A stretch of DNA of 8,193 bases from Microcaldota archaeon (GTDB taxonomy: Archaea; Micrarchaeota; Micrarchaeia; Micrarchaeales; Micrarchaeaceae), in NCBI GenBank assembly GCA_013330215.1, contig DUIS01000020.1, positions 1 through 8,193 of the forward strand. Direction: 5' to 3'. Within the stretch, counting starts at the first letter, position 1. Every line of letters begins with the position of its first letter. Shown here piece after piece: positions 1 to 4,192 of this stretch. The notes under the pieces are model-generated. The model was not told the DNA's origin and searched no databases. It saw only the letters and a list, made by a program, of their open reading frames with translations. The position numbers and the translations under genes are program-made.

Positions 1-129
1 GCGCTCAGGTTCCCGAGGCTTGTCGGGCCGAGCGCGATAAGAGATGACAAGGGGCCTGAGGACGCGACGACTACAGAGGAAGTGATAGAGATGTTCAAGC
101 AGCAGAAGAAGGTAGGTGTGAAGGGCTAG
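1..129 (+). CDS. lig: ATP-dependent DNA ligase, C-terminal end (partial)
   Basis: Frame 1 is open from the window edge to a TAG at 127-129 and gives 42 residues. The sequence begins ALRFPRLVG, which matches motif VI (R-x-P-R) of the OB-fold domain of ATP-dependent DNA ligases. It continues with [19 protein letters not shown], close to the characteristic 'DK.PEDATT.EEI..M' ending of archaeal replicative ligases. These enzymes seal nicks between Okazaki fragments and in repair; motif VI acts in the adenylation step. The nucleotidyl-transferase lysine motif lies outside the window. The stop abuts the stop of the convergent HAD gene with no base between them. The assignment rests on the tail only, but that tail is distinctive. 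Confidence 0.85.
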   Translation, partial: ALRFPRLVGPSAIRDDKGPEDATTTEEVIEMFKQQKKVGVKG

Positions 130-798
130 TCAGCACCTTGAGCGGCACAGTATCTCCCTTAGTTCGAAGTGGCTTCTTACGGTATGCTTGGGTTTATACA
201 GCACCTCAAGCTCCTTGATATTGCCCGGAGTGTAGAAGCTGCTGAGCGCGCCAGTCGGATAGAAGAGTATTGAGTCTATACCGGCATTCTTTGCCGCGCC
301 AAGGTCGTGCTCAGAATCACCGATCATAATGGCCTCTTTCCTGTCGGTGCACCTTAGGAATCCAAGTGCACGCTCTATCCCCTCTGGGCTGGGTTTCTTC
401 TCCTTAACATCCTCTCCGGCCAGGACTGTCTCGAAGAATTGACGGATATTGAGCCTAATCAGCAGATTATTCAACCCAAGGTTGTTGGTGCTTACCACCG
501 CCATCCTTTTTCCATCTTCGCTGAGATTCAGAAGAAGCTCATAGGCACCATCATGAAGCCTTGCGGTGAGGACCTCTCCCCTTGCGAGCGCCTTGACCCT
601 GTCGACATAAGTGGGCACGCGCTCCTCGCTGAGTCCATGATATCTTACCTTGCCTAACCCGCCGAACTGCGCCCTTATCTGCACCTCGTTTAGCCTCAAC
701 CCGAATTCCACAGAAGCCTTATTGATTGCCTTGGCCCAGCAGTTTACAGTATCTGCAAGGCAGCCGTCATAATCGAAAAGAATGTACCGATAAGACAT
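130..798 (-). CDS. HAD-superfamily hydrolase (phosphoglycolate phosphatase-like)
   Basis: All four HAD motifs are present when counted from the ATG at 798. Motif I is DYDGCLADT (nucleophile D9, acid D11). Motif II is VVSTNN (S103). Motif III is the lysine of EKKPSP (K135). Motif IV is MIGDSEHD (D161, D165). The segment between motifs I and II has the size of a small helical C1 cap, as in phosphoglycolate phosphatase and similar phosphatases. The protein is probably a cytosolic phosphomonoesterase; the substrate cannot be read from sequence. A GTG at 807 in frame would add three residues (MVK). The TATA-like box at 828-837 puts the transcript start at about 803-806, so both starts are near-leaderless. 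I prefer the ATG because it sits right before the conserved beta strand. It lies downstream of the wHTH gene on the same strand but has its own TATA box. Confidence 0.88.
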   Translation of the reverse strand: MSYRYILFDYDGCLADTVNCWAKAINKASVEFGLRLNEVQIRAQFGGLGKVRYHGLSEERVPTYVDRVKALARGEVLTARLHDGAYELLLNLSEDGKRMAVVSTNNLGLNNLLIRLNIRQFFETVLAGEDVKEKKPSPEGIERALGFLRCTDRKEAIMIGDSEHDLGAAKNAGIDSILFYPTGALSSFYTPGNIKELEVLYKPKHTVRSHFELREILCRSRC

Positions 799-827
799 CT
801 TTACCACGCTTATGAGTTTGGCGTAGG

Positions 828-837
828 ATTATAAAAA
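828..837 (-). promoter_or_regulatory. TATA-like box for the HAD gene
   Basis: On the minus strand this reads TTTTTATAAT. It is centred about 26 bp upstream of the GTG at 807 and 34 bp upstream of the ATG at 798, so the transcript would have little or no leader. Confidence 0.5.
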
Positions 838-863
838 CTTATCAGAAAGAAACAGAATTAGTA

Positions 864-1190
864 TTATACCTTCCTGATGTTCTCTATGATCTTTGAGAAC
901 TTCTGGACGCTTTTGGCTATCTCCTTCACCTTTGGGTTCAGCCTGTACCCGAGCCCGTAGCCCTTCTCGGTCCTTATGTGGGTAGGCTGCAGGACATTCA
1001 GGTCCAGTGAAAGCTCCCTAAGCGTTATGATAAGCGTTTTTCTCGTGAACTTCTTCTCAAGGATTGCGTAGAGTTCCCGTGTAGTGCGCGGGGACTTCTG
1101 CAATAGCAAAGCCATGACTGCATAGTTGGGTCTGCTCAGAACCTTTCGGAGCACCCACACATCGTCCTTGTCCTTTTCCTTCTTTACCAT
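864..1190 (-). CDS. Winged helix-turn-helix transcriptional regulator
   Basis: This is a 108-residue basic protein. After a lysine/aspartate-rich head (1-12) it shows a winged-helix pattern. A first helix lies at about 22-31 (YAVMALLLQ), a second at about 36-47 (TTRELYAILEKKF), a recognition helix at about 50-62 (RKTLIITLRELSL), and a beta-wing at about 66-84 ending GYGLGYRLN. A charged C-terminal helix (87-108) may dimerise. It resembles small archaeal wHTH regulators; no effector domain is visible. The ATG at 1190 is supported by a TATA box 26 bp upstream, giving a leaderless mRNA. It is divergent from the unknown 279-residue gene across 188 bp that contain an inverted repeat (1284-1313), so it may regulate itself or that neighbour. 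The regulon is unknown. Confidence 0.72.
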   Translation of the reverse strand: MVKKEKDKDDVWVLRKVLSRPNYAVMALLLQKSPRTTRELYAILEKKFTRKTLIITLRELSLDLNVLQPTHIRTEKGYGLGYRLNPKVKEIAKSVQKFSKIIENIRKV

Positions 1191-1212
1191 AATCTATAAT
1201 TGTGAATAAAGC

Positions 1213-1220
1213 TTTAAATA
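1213..1220 (-). promoter_or_regulatory. TATA box for the wHTH regulator gene
   Basis: The minus strand reads TATTTAAA, centred 26 bp upstream of the ATG at 1190. That is the spacing expected for a leaderless archaeal transcript. Confidence 0.6.
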
Positions 1221-1270
1221 GCTTTCCAAATACACAGACACACCATCTGGACCGCAGATTATCAAACAAA

Positions 1271-1286
1271 TATAAAAGTATATATA
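1271..1286 (+). promoter_or_regulatory. TATA-rich promoter upstream of the 279-residue gene
   Basis: TATAAAAG (1271-1278) is followed directly by a TATATATA stretch (1279-1286). Either would place a transcript start at about 1300-1312, leaving a leader of roughly 70-80 nt before the ATG at 1379. This is unusually long for this window and contains a short upstream ORF. Confidence 0.45.
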
Positions 1287-1313
1287 TCTTTATCAAAGTA
1301 AAATATAAGATAT
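1284..1313. promoter_or_regulatory. Inverted repeat, possible operator
   Basis: ATATCTT (1284-1290) and AAGATAT (1307-1313) are perfect 7-bp arms with a 16-bp spacer. They sit at the likely transcript start of the plus-strand gene, in the region divergent from the wHTH regulator. The region is very AT-rich, so chance is a real alternative. Confidence 0.3.
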
Positions 1314-1324
1314 CAGAAGGGACA

Positions 1325-1360
1325 ATGTGGGCGTGCGGTTCTACGTACCTGCGCGCTTAA
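1325..1360 (+). CDS. Possible 11-residue upstream ORF (leader peptide)
   Basis: An ATG at 1325 follows a GAAGGG Shine-Dalgarno-like run (1316-1321) and encodes MWACGSTYLRA. Its TAA (1358-1360) overlaps an ATG at 1360 (TAATG). It is in the same frame as the main gene at 1379 but separated from it by this TAA and by a TGA at 1367. It could be a translated leader or a chance ORF. Confidence 0.2.
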   Translation: MWACGSTYLRA

Positions 1361-1378
1361 TGCCTATGAGGTTTATGG

Positions 1379-2218
1379 ATGGGTTTTGCGAGAGGAATTC
1401 TTGGCTTCTCCAGAAGGAGAGTACAGGAGATTGATGCCGCGCCTGGACATCATCTTATTGATGCCCTGAAGGATACAGACACACGCGCTTTCGCCTACCT
1501 GTGGATTGCAGTAGAACTGAATTATAATCTGGTGGTATTCAGAAAAAGCAGGAAGGCAGATGCGGTGGTGTTTGCATTGAGCATGCTTGTGCCGAGGTAT
1601 CATAGGGTCCTTGACATCTCAAATGACAACGCTGTGGATAGTAGGATAAATTTTATGAAGATGATTGGCGGAGGGACGGGCAAAACAAGAGGACTGGTAG
1701 GTTCAAACATGCCAGACAGGATAATAGACAGGTCTGCAGATTCTCTTGGTTTCCTGTTCGGCTGCGCAAAATACGGAATCTCGTTCATTGCCTCAGTAAG
1801 CGGCGATTTCCATAACGTAAGCATTGTCAGGGGGCTTCGCTACAGGAGATTCGGCATAAGGCCTTTCGATATGAATGCACTGGATGTCTCAATAACGCTG
1901 GACGGCAATTCGAATATGTCCAGAATTACAGAGTACAGATGGTTGGAAAAGGCTGAGATAAGCACCATCGAGACAGATTATGTTCCGAAATCGATCAATA
2001 ACGTAAGCGTGATGTCGGGTGGGAAATTCGACAATGACAATGCATTTCGCTTGAAGGTGGTTGAGGCCTATGCGAAATCGAATTTTATCAGCAGCAATTA
2101 TGCGTTAAGGGAGTTGGAGAAACGCGCGGATTTCCTGAAAAGGGTAGCAGCAGGAGACAGCACCGGAACGGATTTGGTAGAGAGATACTGCGAGATAGCG
2201 CAGTCACAAAGGTCTTAA
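1379..2218 (+). CDS. Hypothetical protein, 279 residues, no recognised family
   Basis: I do not recognise this protein. The start is well supported: GAGGT (1368-1372) lies 6 nt before the ATG, and an in-frame TGA lies just upstream. The protein appears soluble, with no signal peptide or convincing membrane helix. Visible segments are an alpha/beta-looking stretch at 36-80 (AFAYLWIAVELNYNLVVF, then DAVVFALSML), a glycine-rich MIGGGTGKTRG at 95-105, a second alpha/beta-looking region at 120-175, and a charged helical tail at 224-260. GGGTGKT is not a proper Walker A, because the first glycine of GxxxxGK[ST] is missing. The TAA overlaps the TATA-like box of tRNA-His. Codon use looks like the chromosomal genes around it, not like the VapBC cassette downstream. 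The divergent wHTH gene is the only contextual clue. Confidence 0.75.
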   Translation: MGFARGILGFSRRRVQEIDAAPGHHLIDALKDTDTRAFAYLWIAVELNYNLVVFRKSRKADAVVFALSMLVPRYHRVLDISNDNAVDSRINFMKMIGGGTGKTRGLVGSNMPDRIIDRSADSLGFLFGCAKYGISFIASVSGDFHNVSIVRGLRYRRFGIRPFDMNALDVSITLDGNSNMSRITEYRWLEKAEISTIETDYVPKSINNVSVMSGGKFDNDNAFRLKVVEAYAKSNFISSNYALRELEKRADFLKRVAAGDSTGTDLVERYCEIAQSQRS

Positions 2219-2222
2219 AAGG
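2214..2222 (+). promoter_or_regulatory. TATA-like box for tRNA-His
   Basis: CTTAAAAGG overlaps the stop codon of the preceding gene. It is centred about 31 bp before the mature tRNA 5' end, so a start at about 2244 would leave a leader of roughly five bases for RNase P to remove. Confidence 0.45.
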
Positions 2223-2248
2223 AGTTCGTGCAAATGTATAGTGTAAAT

Positions 2249-2357
2249 GGCCTTAGTGGTGTAACGGCTCGCACGGAGGACTGTGGATCCTTTAGACCGG
2301 GTTCGACATGAACCTCAAAAGCTAACAATGAGGTTTGCGAAAATCCCGGCTAAGGCC
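2249..2357 (+). tRNA. tRNA-His (GUG) with a T-loop intron
   Basis: A full cloverleaf can be drawn. The acceptor stem is GCCTTAG (2250-2256) with CTAAGGC (2350-2356). Before it sits G-1 (2249), opposite C73 (2357): the G-1:C73 pair is the identity element of tRNA-His. The D stem is GTGT/GCAC (2259-2262 with 2271-2274) around a GG-containing loop. The anticodon stem is GAGGA/TCCTT with loop CTGTGGA (2281-2287) and anticodon GTG (2283-2285). The T stem is CCGGG (2297-2301) with CCCGG (2345-2349). The T-loop is interrupted by a 36-nt intron; joined exons give TTCGACT, a normal 7-base loop. CCA is not encoded. The 3' end is duplicated downstream at 3179-3193, marking it as an integration target. 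Confidence 0.93.
2308..2343 (+). other. tRNA intron at position 59/60, with BHB splice motif
   Basis: The fold is a textbook archaeal bulge-helix-bulge. The T stem (CCGGG/CCCGG) is the outer helix. The 3' bulge AAT is at 2342-2344. The central 4-bp helix is TTCG/CGAA (2302-2305 with 2338-2341). The 5' bulge ACA is at 2306-2308. The intron helix is TGAACCTC (2309-2316) with GAGGTTTG (2330-2337), closed by a 13-nt loop. Cutting after the second base of each bulge removes 36 nt and restores TTCGACT. Splicing would need the tRNA-splicing endonuclease, not in this window. Confidence 0.88.
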
Positions 2358-2361
2358 CGTT
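2347..2361 (+). repeat. Left direct repeat (attL-like), tRNA-His 3' end
   Basis: CGGCTAAGGCCCGTT covers the last three T-stem bases, the acceptor 3' strand, C73 and four bases beyond. It is identical to 3179-3193. A further TAAGGCC starts 11 bp after the internal TAAGGCC (2351 and 2362). Confidence 0.75.
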
Positions 2362-2378
2362 TAAGGCCATAATTAAAA

Positions 2379-2391
2379 TGTTCATGTCCCT
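2379..2391 (+). repeat. Left 13-bp terminal inverted repeat
   Basis: TGTTCATGTCCCT is the exact reverse complement of AGGGACATGAACA at 3152-3164. It lies 17 bp inside the left direct repeat. Confidence 0.7.
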
Positions 2392-2416
2392 ACTATAGTT
2401 TAGAAAGTAATATTTT

Positions 2417-2446
2417 CGTATTTAAACGTATTAAACATAATATACG
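2417..2446. promoter_or_regulatory. CGTAT repeat array, candidate vapB operator
   Basis: CGTAT occurs at 2417-2421 and 2427-2431, exactly 10 bp apart, and inverted (ATACG) at 2442-2446. The second and third form a palindrome, ACGTAT-N10-ATACGT (2426-2447). It lies directly upstream of the vapB TATA box. Ribbon-helix-helix antitoxins usually bind such short iterated sites for autorepression. Confidence 0.4.
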
Positions 2447-2450
2447 TAAA

Positions 2451-2459
2451 TTATAAATA
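2451..2459 (+). promoter_or_regulatory. TATA box of the vapBC operon
   Basis: TTATAAATA is centred about 35 bp before the vapB ATG. It predicts a start near 2481 and a leader of about nine bases (TGTGGGAAC). Confidence 0.6.
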
Positions 2460-2489
2460 CCTGTTTATTCATAATATAACTGTGGGAAC

Positions 2490-2717
2490 ATGACAAGTTT
2501 GACATTATCCGTAACCGAGGAACTAAGAAAGAAAATGGATGAACATCCGGAGATAAATTGGTCAGAAGTCGCCAGACAGGCCATAATATTAAAGATAACA
2601 CTACTGGAAAAGATGAACAAACTACTTAAAAACAGTAAATTAACTGAGAAAGACACAATTAAAATTGGAAGAAAAGTAAATGCAGGAATGGCTAAAAAGA
2701 TGGGATTTACAAAGTGA
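2490..2717 (+). CDS. vapB: VapB-like antitoxin, ribbon-helix-helix
   Basis: This 75-residue protein starts TSLTLSVTEELRKKMDEHP. An N-terminal beta strand (2-8) would pair in a dimer to contact DNA. It is followed by helices at about 9-18 and 23-35 (NWSEVARQAIILK), the MetJ/CopG/Arc arrangement of many archaeal VapB proteins. The lysine-rich C-terminal part (36-75) is the usual toxin-binding segment and is poorly ordered in relatives. Its role would be to bind and neutralise the PIN toxin and repress the operon. The stop lies 4 nt before the toxin ATG, so the genes are almost certainly cotranscribed and translationally coupled. AT-rich codons set it apart from the chromosomal genes on either side. 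Confidence 0.85.
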   Translation: MTSLTLSVTEELRKKMDEHPEINWSEVARQAIILKITLLEKMNKLLKNSKLTEKDTIKIGRKVNAGMAKKMGFTK

Positions 2718-2721
2718 ATTG

Positions 2722-3147
2722 ATGGAGCTGGTTATTGATGCAAATATCCTGATTGCAGCTTTTATAAAGAAGAGTACTACAAGAGAACTTTTGCTTTATA
2801 GGACACCAAAACCAATAAAGCTATATACTCCGCCATTTATTTTGGAAGAACTTTCACAGCACACACCGCTCCTGTCGTCTAAAACAGGCATATCTGAAAA
2901 GGAGATAATGGGTTTGGTTTTAGAATTGCTCTATACTTCGAATATAGAGATAATAAATGATAAAGAGCTAACAGAAGTGAAAAGGGTTGCAGAGAAAATA
3001 GCGCCAGATAAGAATGACTCGGCATATTTTGCTGTTGCTTTATACAAAAATTGTGAGATTTGGTCTAATGATAGACCCTTAAAGAAGCAGAACAGAATAA
3101 TAGTTATCACAACCAAGGAACTTCTGGCAATACTTGGAAATATTTAA
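2722..3147 (+). CDS. vapC: VapC-like toxin, PIN-domain ribonuclease
   Basis: The ATG at 2722 gives 141 residues starting MELVIDANILIAAF, with the first PIN aspartate at D6, as usual. An upstream in-frame ATG at 2680 lies inside vapB and would add a 14-residue extension unlike PIN proteins. The other acidic residues are in place: E42/E43 (FILEELSQH), D96 and D99 (APDKNDSAYFAVAL), and D117 in WSNDRPL. Together they bind Mg2+ or Mn2+ for RNA cleavage. Known VapC toxins cut tRNA anticodon loops or the sarcin-ricin loop of large rRNA; the target here is unknown. The reading frame and active site look intact, so the toxin is probably functional when unopposed. It fills the right half of the tRNA-anchored cassette. 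Confidence 0.87.
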   Translation: MELVIDANILIAAFIKKSTTRELLLYRTPKPIKLYTPPFILEELSQHTPLLSSKTGISEKEIMGLVLELLYTSNIEIINDKELTEVKRVAEKIAPDKNDSAYFAVALYKNCEIWSNDRPLKKQNRIIVITTKELLAILGNI

Positions 3148-3151
3148 GGTG

Positions 3152-3164
3152 AGGGACATGAACA
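3152..3164 (-). repeat. Right 13-bp terminal inverted repeat
   Basis: AGGGACATGAACA begins 4 nt after the vapC stop and is the exact reverse complement of 2379-2391. It lies 14 bp inside the right direct repeat. Its core GACATGAAC also occurs at 2305-2313, across the 5' exon-intron junction of tRNA-His. Confidence 0.7.
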
Positions 3165-3178
3165 AAACAGATAAGGCT

Positions 3179-3193
3179 CGGCTAAGGCCCGTT
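3179..3193 (+). repeat. Right direct repeat (attR-like), displaced tRNA-His 3' end
   Basis: This is an exact 15-base copy of the tRNA-His 3' end (2347-2361). It has no upstream tRNA body, so it is a fragment, not a gene. As on the left side, a partial TAAGGC (3172) precedes the full one (3183) by 11 bp. Confidence 0.75.
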
Positions 3194-3217
3194 ATATTTA
3201 TAGATGGATAAATTGAT

Positions 3218-3388
3218 CTATGCGGCGTGCTTGCCTTCTTGTCTTAAAGCAAGTGAAGGCACGTTACTAACTTTTGGTTCAGATCTTAAAAGCTGCTTTA
3301 CCAACGTTATTGGGCCATGAACCCCTGCACTTTCTGCTTCTATTCTTTGTTTTAACCGGTTTAGCATCTGCATGTTGATTTGCGCCAT
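3218..3388 (-). CDS. Possible small hypothetical protein, 56 residues
   Basis: I do not recognise this ORF. It starts at an ATG (3388) that follows a TATA-like CATAAAAATTT (3414-3425) at about the right distance for a near-leaderless transcript. The product is hydrophilic and basic, with an N-terminal helical stretch (NMQMLNRLKQRIEAE) and a tail ending RQEGKHAA. The frame is open further upstream: an ATG at 3460 would give 80 residues and a TTG at 3490 would give 90. Another TATA-like box (3479-3488) could serve the longer form. It occupies a 300-bp stretch between the cassette and the next plus-strand gene that otherwise holds nothing obvious. It could be a real small gene or a chance ORF. 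Confidence 0.38.
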   Translation of the reverse strand: MAQINMQMLNRLKQRIEAESAGVHGPITLVKQLLRSEPKVSNVPSLALRQEGKHAA

Positions 3389-3478
3389 ACAACCATAATA
3401 GCATACATAGGTCAAATTTTTATGCGTTTTGCTTGGTAAGGATAGTATAGCCGCTTTCATGATTTCGAAAAGCAAAGT

Positions 3479-3488
3479 ATTAAAAGGC
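3479..3488 (+). promoter_or_regulatory. TATA-like box before the small membrane protein genes
   Basis: TATTAAAAGG would place a start near 3508-3510, about 25 nt before the ATG at 3535. The reverse strand (TTTTAATA) could also drive transcription leftward toward the ORF that starts at 3460. Confidence 0.4.
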
Positions 3489-3534
3489 AATCCATTGAAT
3501 AATGGAATGAAATAGATAGAGATTGGTTGGTTAT

Positions 3535-3822
3535 ATGGCTAAAAGGAAGAAATCAAGAAAGAGTGCTAAGAGAGGTGCAGTAGGAAGAGGCGTGTCCGAG
3601 ATGTCGGGCGACTTCAGTGCGGGCAGGGCCAAGCTTGACAGAGAGATGTCAAAGGCGGGTATCGATTACAAGAAGCTGGCCGGCGCGATAATAACCATAA
3701 TAGGTGTGGTGCTGATTGTGCTTAACCTCACCGGGATTCTGCTTGCGTTTGTAGGCTTAGTGCTTGTGTATTTCGGCATAAAGATGCTCGGGTACAATGT
3801 GCACAAGGTGCTGCAATCATAA
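3535..3822 (+). CDS. Small membrane protein, basic N-terminus, two membrane helices
   Basis: The ATG at 3535 gives 95 residues; an in-frame TTG at 3523 would only prepend MVGY. Residues 1-20 are very basic (MAKRKKSRKSAKRG), followed by a polar linker with a charged helix (31-47). Two hydrophobic helices at about 48-64 and 66-82 are split by NLTG. With the positive tail in the cytosol, both ends would be inside and the turn outside. The family is not recognised; the basic tail may bind nucleic acid or acidic lipid head groups. The next gene starts 17 bp downstream with a strong Shine-Dalgarno sequence, so the two membrane proteins form an operon. Confidence 0.72.
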   Translation: MAKRKKSRKSAKRGAVGRGVSEMSGDFSAGRAKLDREMSKAGIDYKKLAGAIITIIGVVLIVLNLTGILLAFVGLVLVYFGIKMLGYNVHKVLQS

Positions 3823-3839
3823 TATTTGAGGTGTAATGA

Positions 3840-4100
3840 ATGAACACATGGAAGGTTATTACCGGGATAATAATCCTGGTTATAGGCATAGGTGTATTCT
3901 GGCAGAACTACAAGACCGTAGCTGGCTGCAACAGCCTTACAGGCAAGGTCTCGACAGCCATAACCTCGCTCTTCGGGGGCAACGGCGCGCAATCCTGCTA
4001 CGATGCGGGGATAGCTGAAGTTGCTGGCATAATCGTGGCCATATTGGGGCTGGTGGTGCTATTCAGTGCCACAAGACCTGCGAAGAGGCCCAAGAGATAA
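3840..4100 (+). CDS. Small membrane protein, two helices and a cysteine pair
   Basis: GAGGTG (3828-3833) sits 6 nt before the ATG, one of the clearest ribosome binding sites in the window. The 86-residue product has a membrane helix at about 5-22, a 37-residue loop with C30 and C53, a second helix at about 60-77, and a basic tail (RPAKRPKR). With the basic tail inside, the loop faces outward, where the two cysteines could form a disulfide. A second ATG at 3836 is in another frame and opens only a shadow ORF. The family is not recognised. It shares an operon with the preceding two-helix protein, and a hairpin with T-tracts follows. Confidence 0.75.
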   Translation: MNTWKVITGIIILVIGIGVFWQNYKTVAGCNSLTGKVSTAITSLFGGNGAQSCYDAGIAEVAGIIVAILGLVVLFSATRPAKRPKR

Positions 4101-4130
4101 GAGGTCTGTATTGTAGTTTTGTTTTTCGGC

Positions 4131-4182
4131 GTTCTTAGCCCATACGGGCTAGGAACATTCTTTTGCTTGTTTTTCGTTTTTA
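4131..4182 (+). terminator. Hairpin plus T-tracts, likely transcription terminator
   Basis: GTTCTTAGCCC (4131-4141) pairs with GGGCTAGGAAC (4146-4156) over 11 bp, with one G-U pair and a 4-base loop. T-rich runs follow (4158-4182), and another, GTTTTGTTTTT, precedes at 4115-4125. T-tracts are the main archaeal termination signal. It separates the two-helix membrane protein genes from the zinc protein gene. A leader-structure role for the next gene is the alternative. Confidence 0.55.
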
Positions 4183-4192
4183 TAGTGTTGTG

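Larger units (their letters stand above)
2347..3193. mobile_element. Small tRNA-anchored integrated cassette carrying vapBC
   Basis: CGGCTAAGGCCCGTT occurs at 2347-2361 (the tRNA-His 3' end) and again exactly at 3179-3193, as expected for attL/attR after integration into a tRNA gene. Just inside are 13-bp perfect inverted repeats (2379-2391 and 3152-3164). The interior is visibly AT-richer than either flank and contains only an antitoxin and a PIN toxin. No recombinase or replication gene is present, so it is either non-autonomous or the remnant of a larger element. Because 14-17 bp separate the direct from the inverted repeats, a simple transposon with flanking target-site duplications fits less well than an integrase site with inner binding sites. 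Confidence 0.65.

Noticed and set aside
1661..1690. Walker A-like GGGTGKT in the 279-residue protein
   Set aside because: The first glycine of GxxxxGK[ST] is isoleucine, no Walker B is evident, and the flanking pattern is not that of a P-loop fold.
2680..2721. 14-residue N-terminal extension of VapC
   Set aside because: It lies within vapB and PIN domains begin just before the first aspartate; the ATG at 2722 fits both the family and the operon.
2347..3193. Simple DNA transposon with target-site duplications
   Set aside because: The direct repeats are not adjacent to the inverted repeats, one direct repeat is exactly a tRNA 3' end, and no transposase is present.
3179..3193. A second tRNA gene at the right repeat
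   Set aside because: Only the 3' 11 transcribed bases plus flank are present; no D arm, anticodon arm or complete T arm precedes it.
3220..3270. 16-codon ORF (MRRACLLVLKQVKARY) downstream of a TATA-like stretch
   Set aside because: Too short, no other support, and it lies antisense to the other candidate ORF there.
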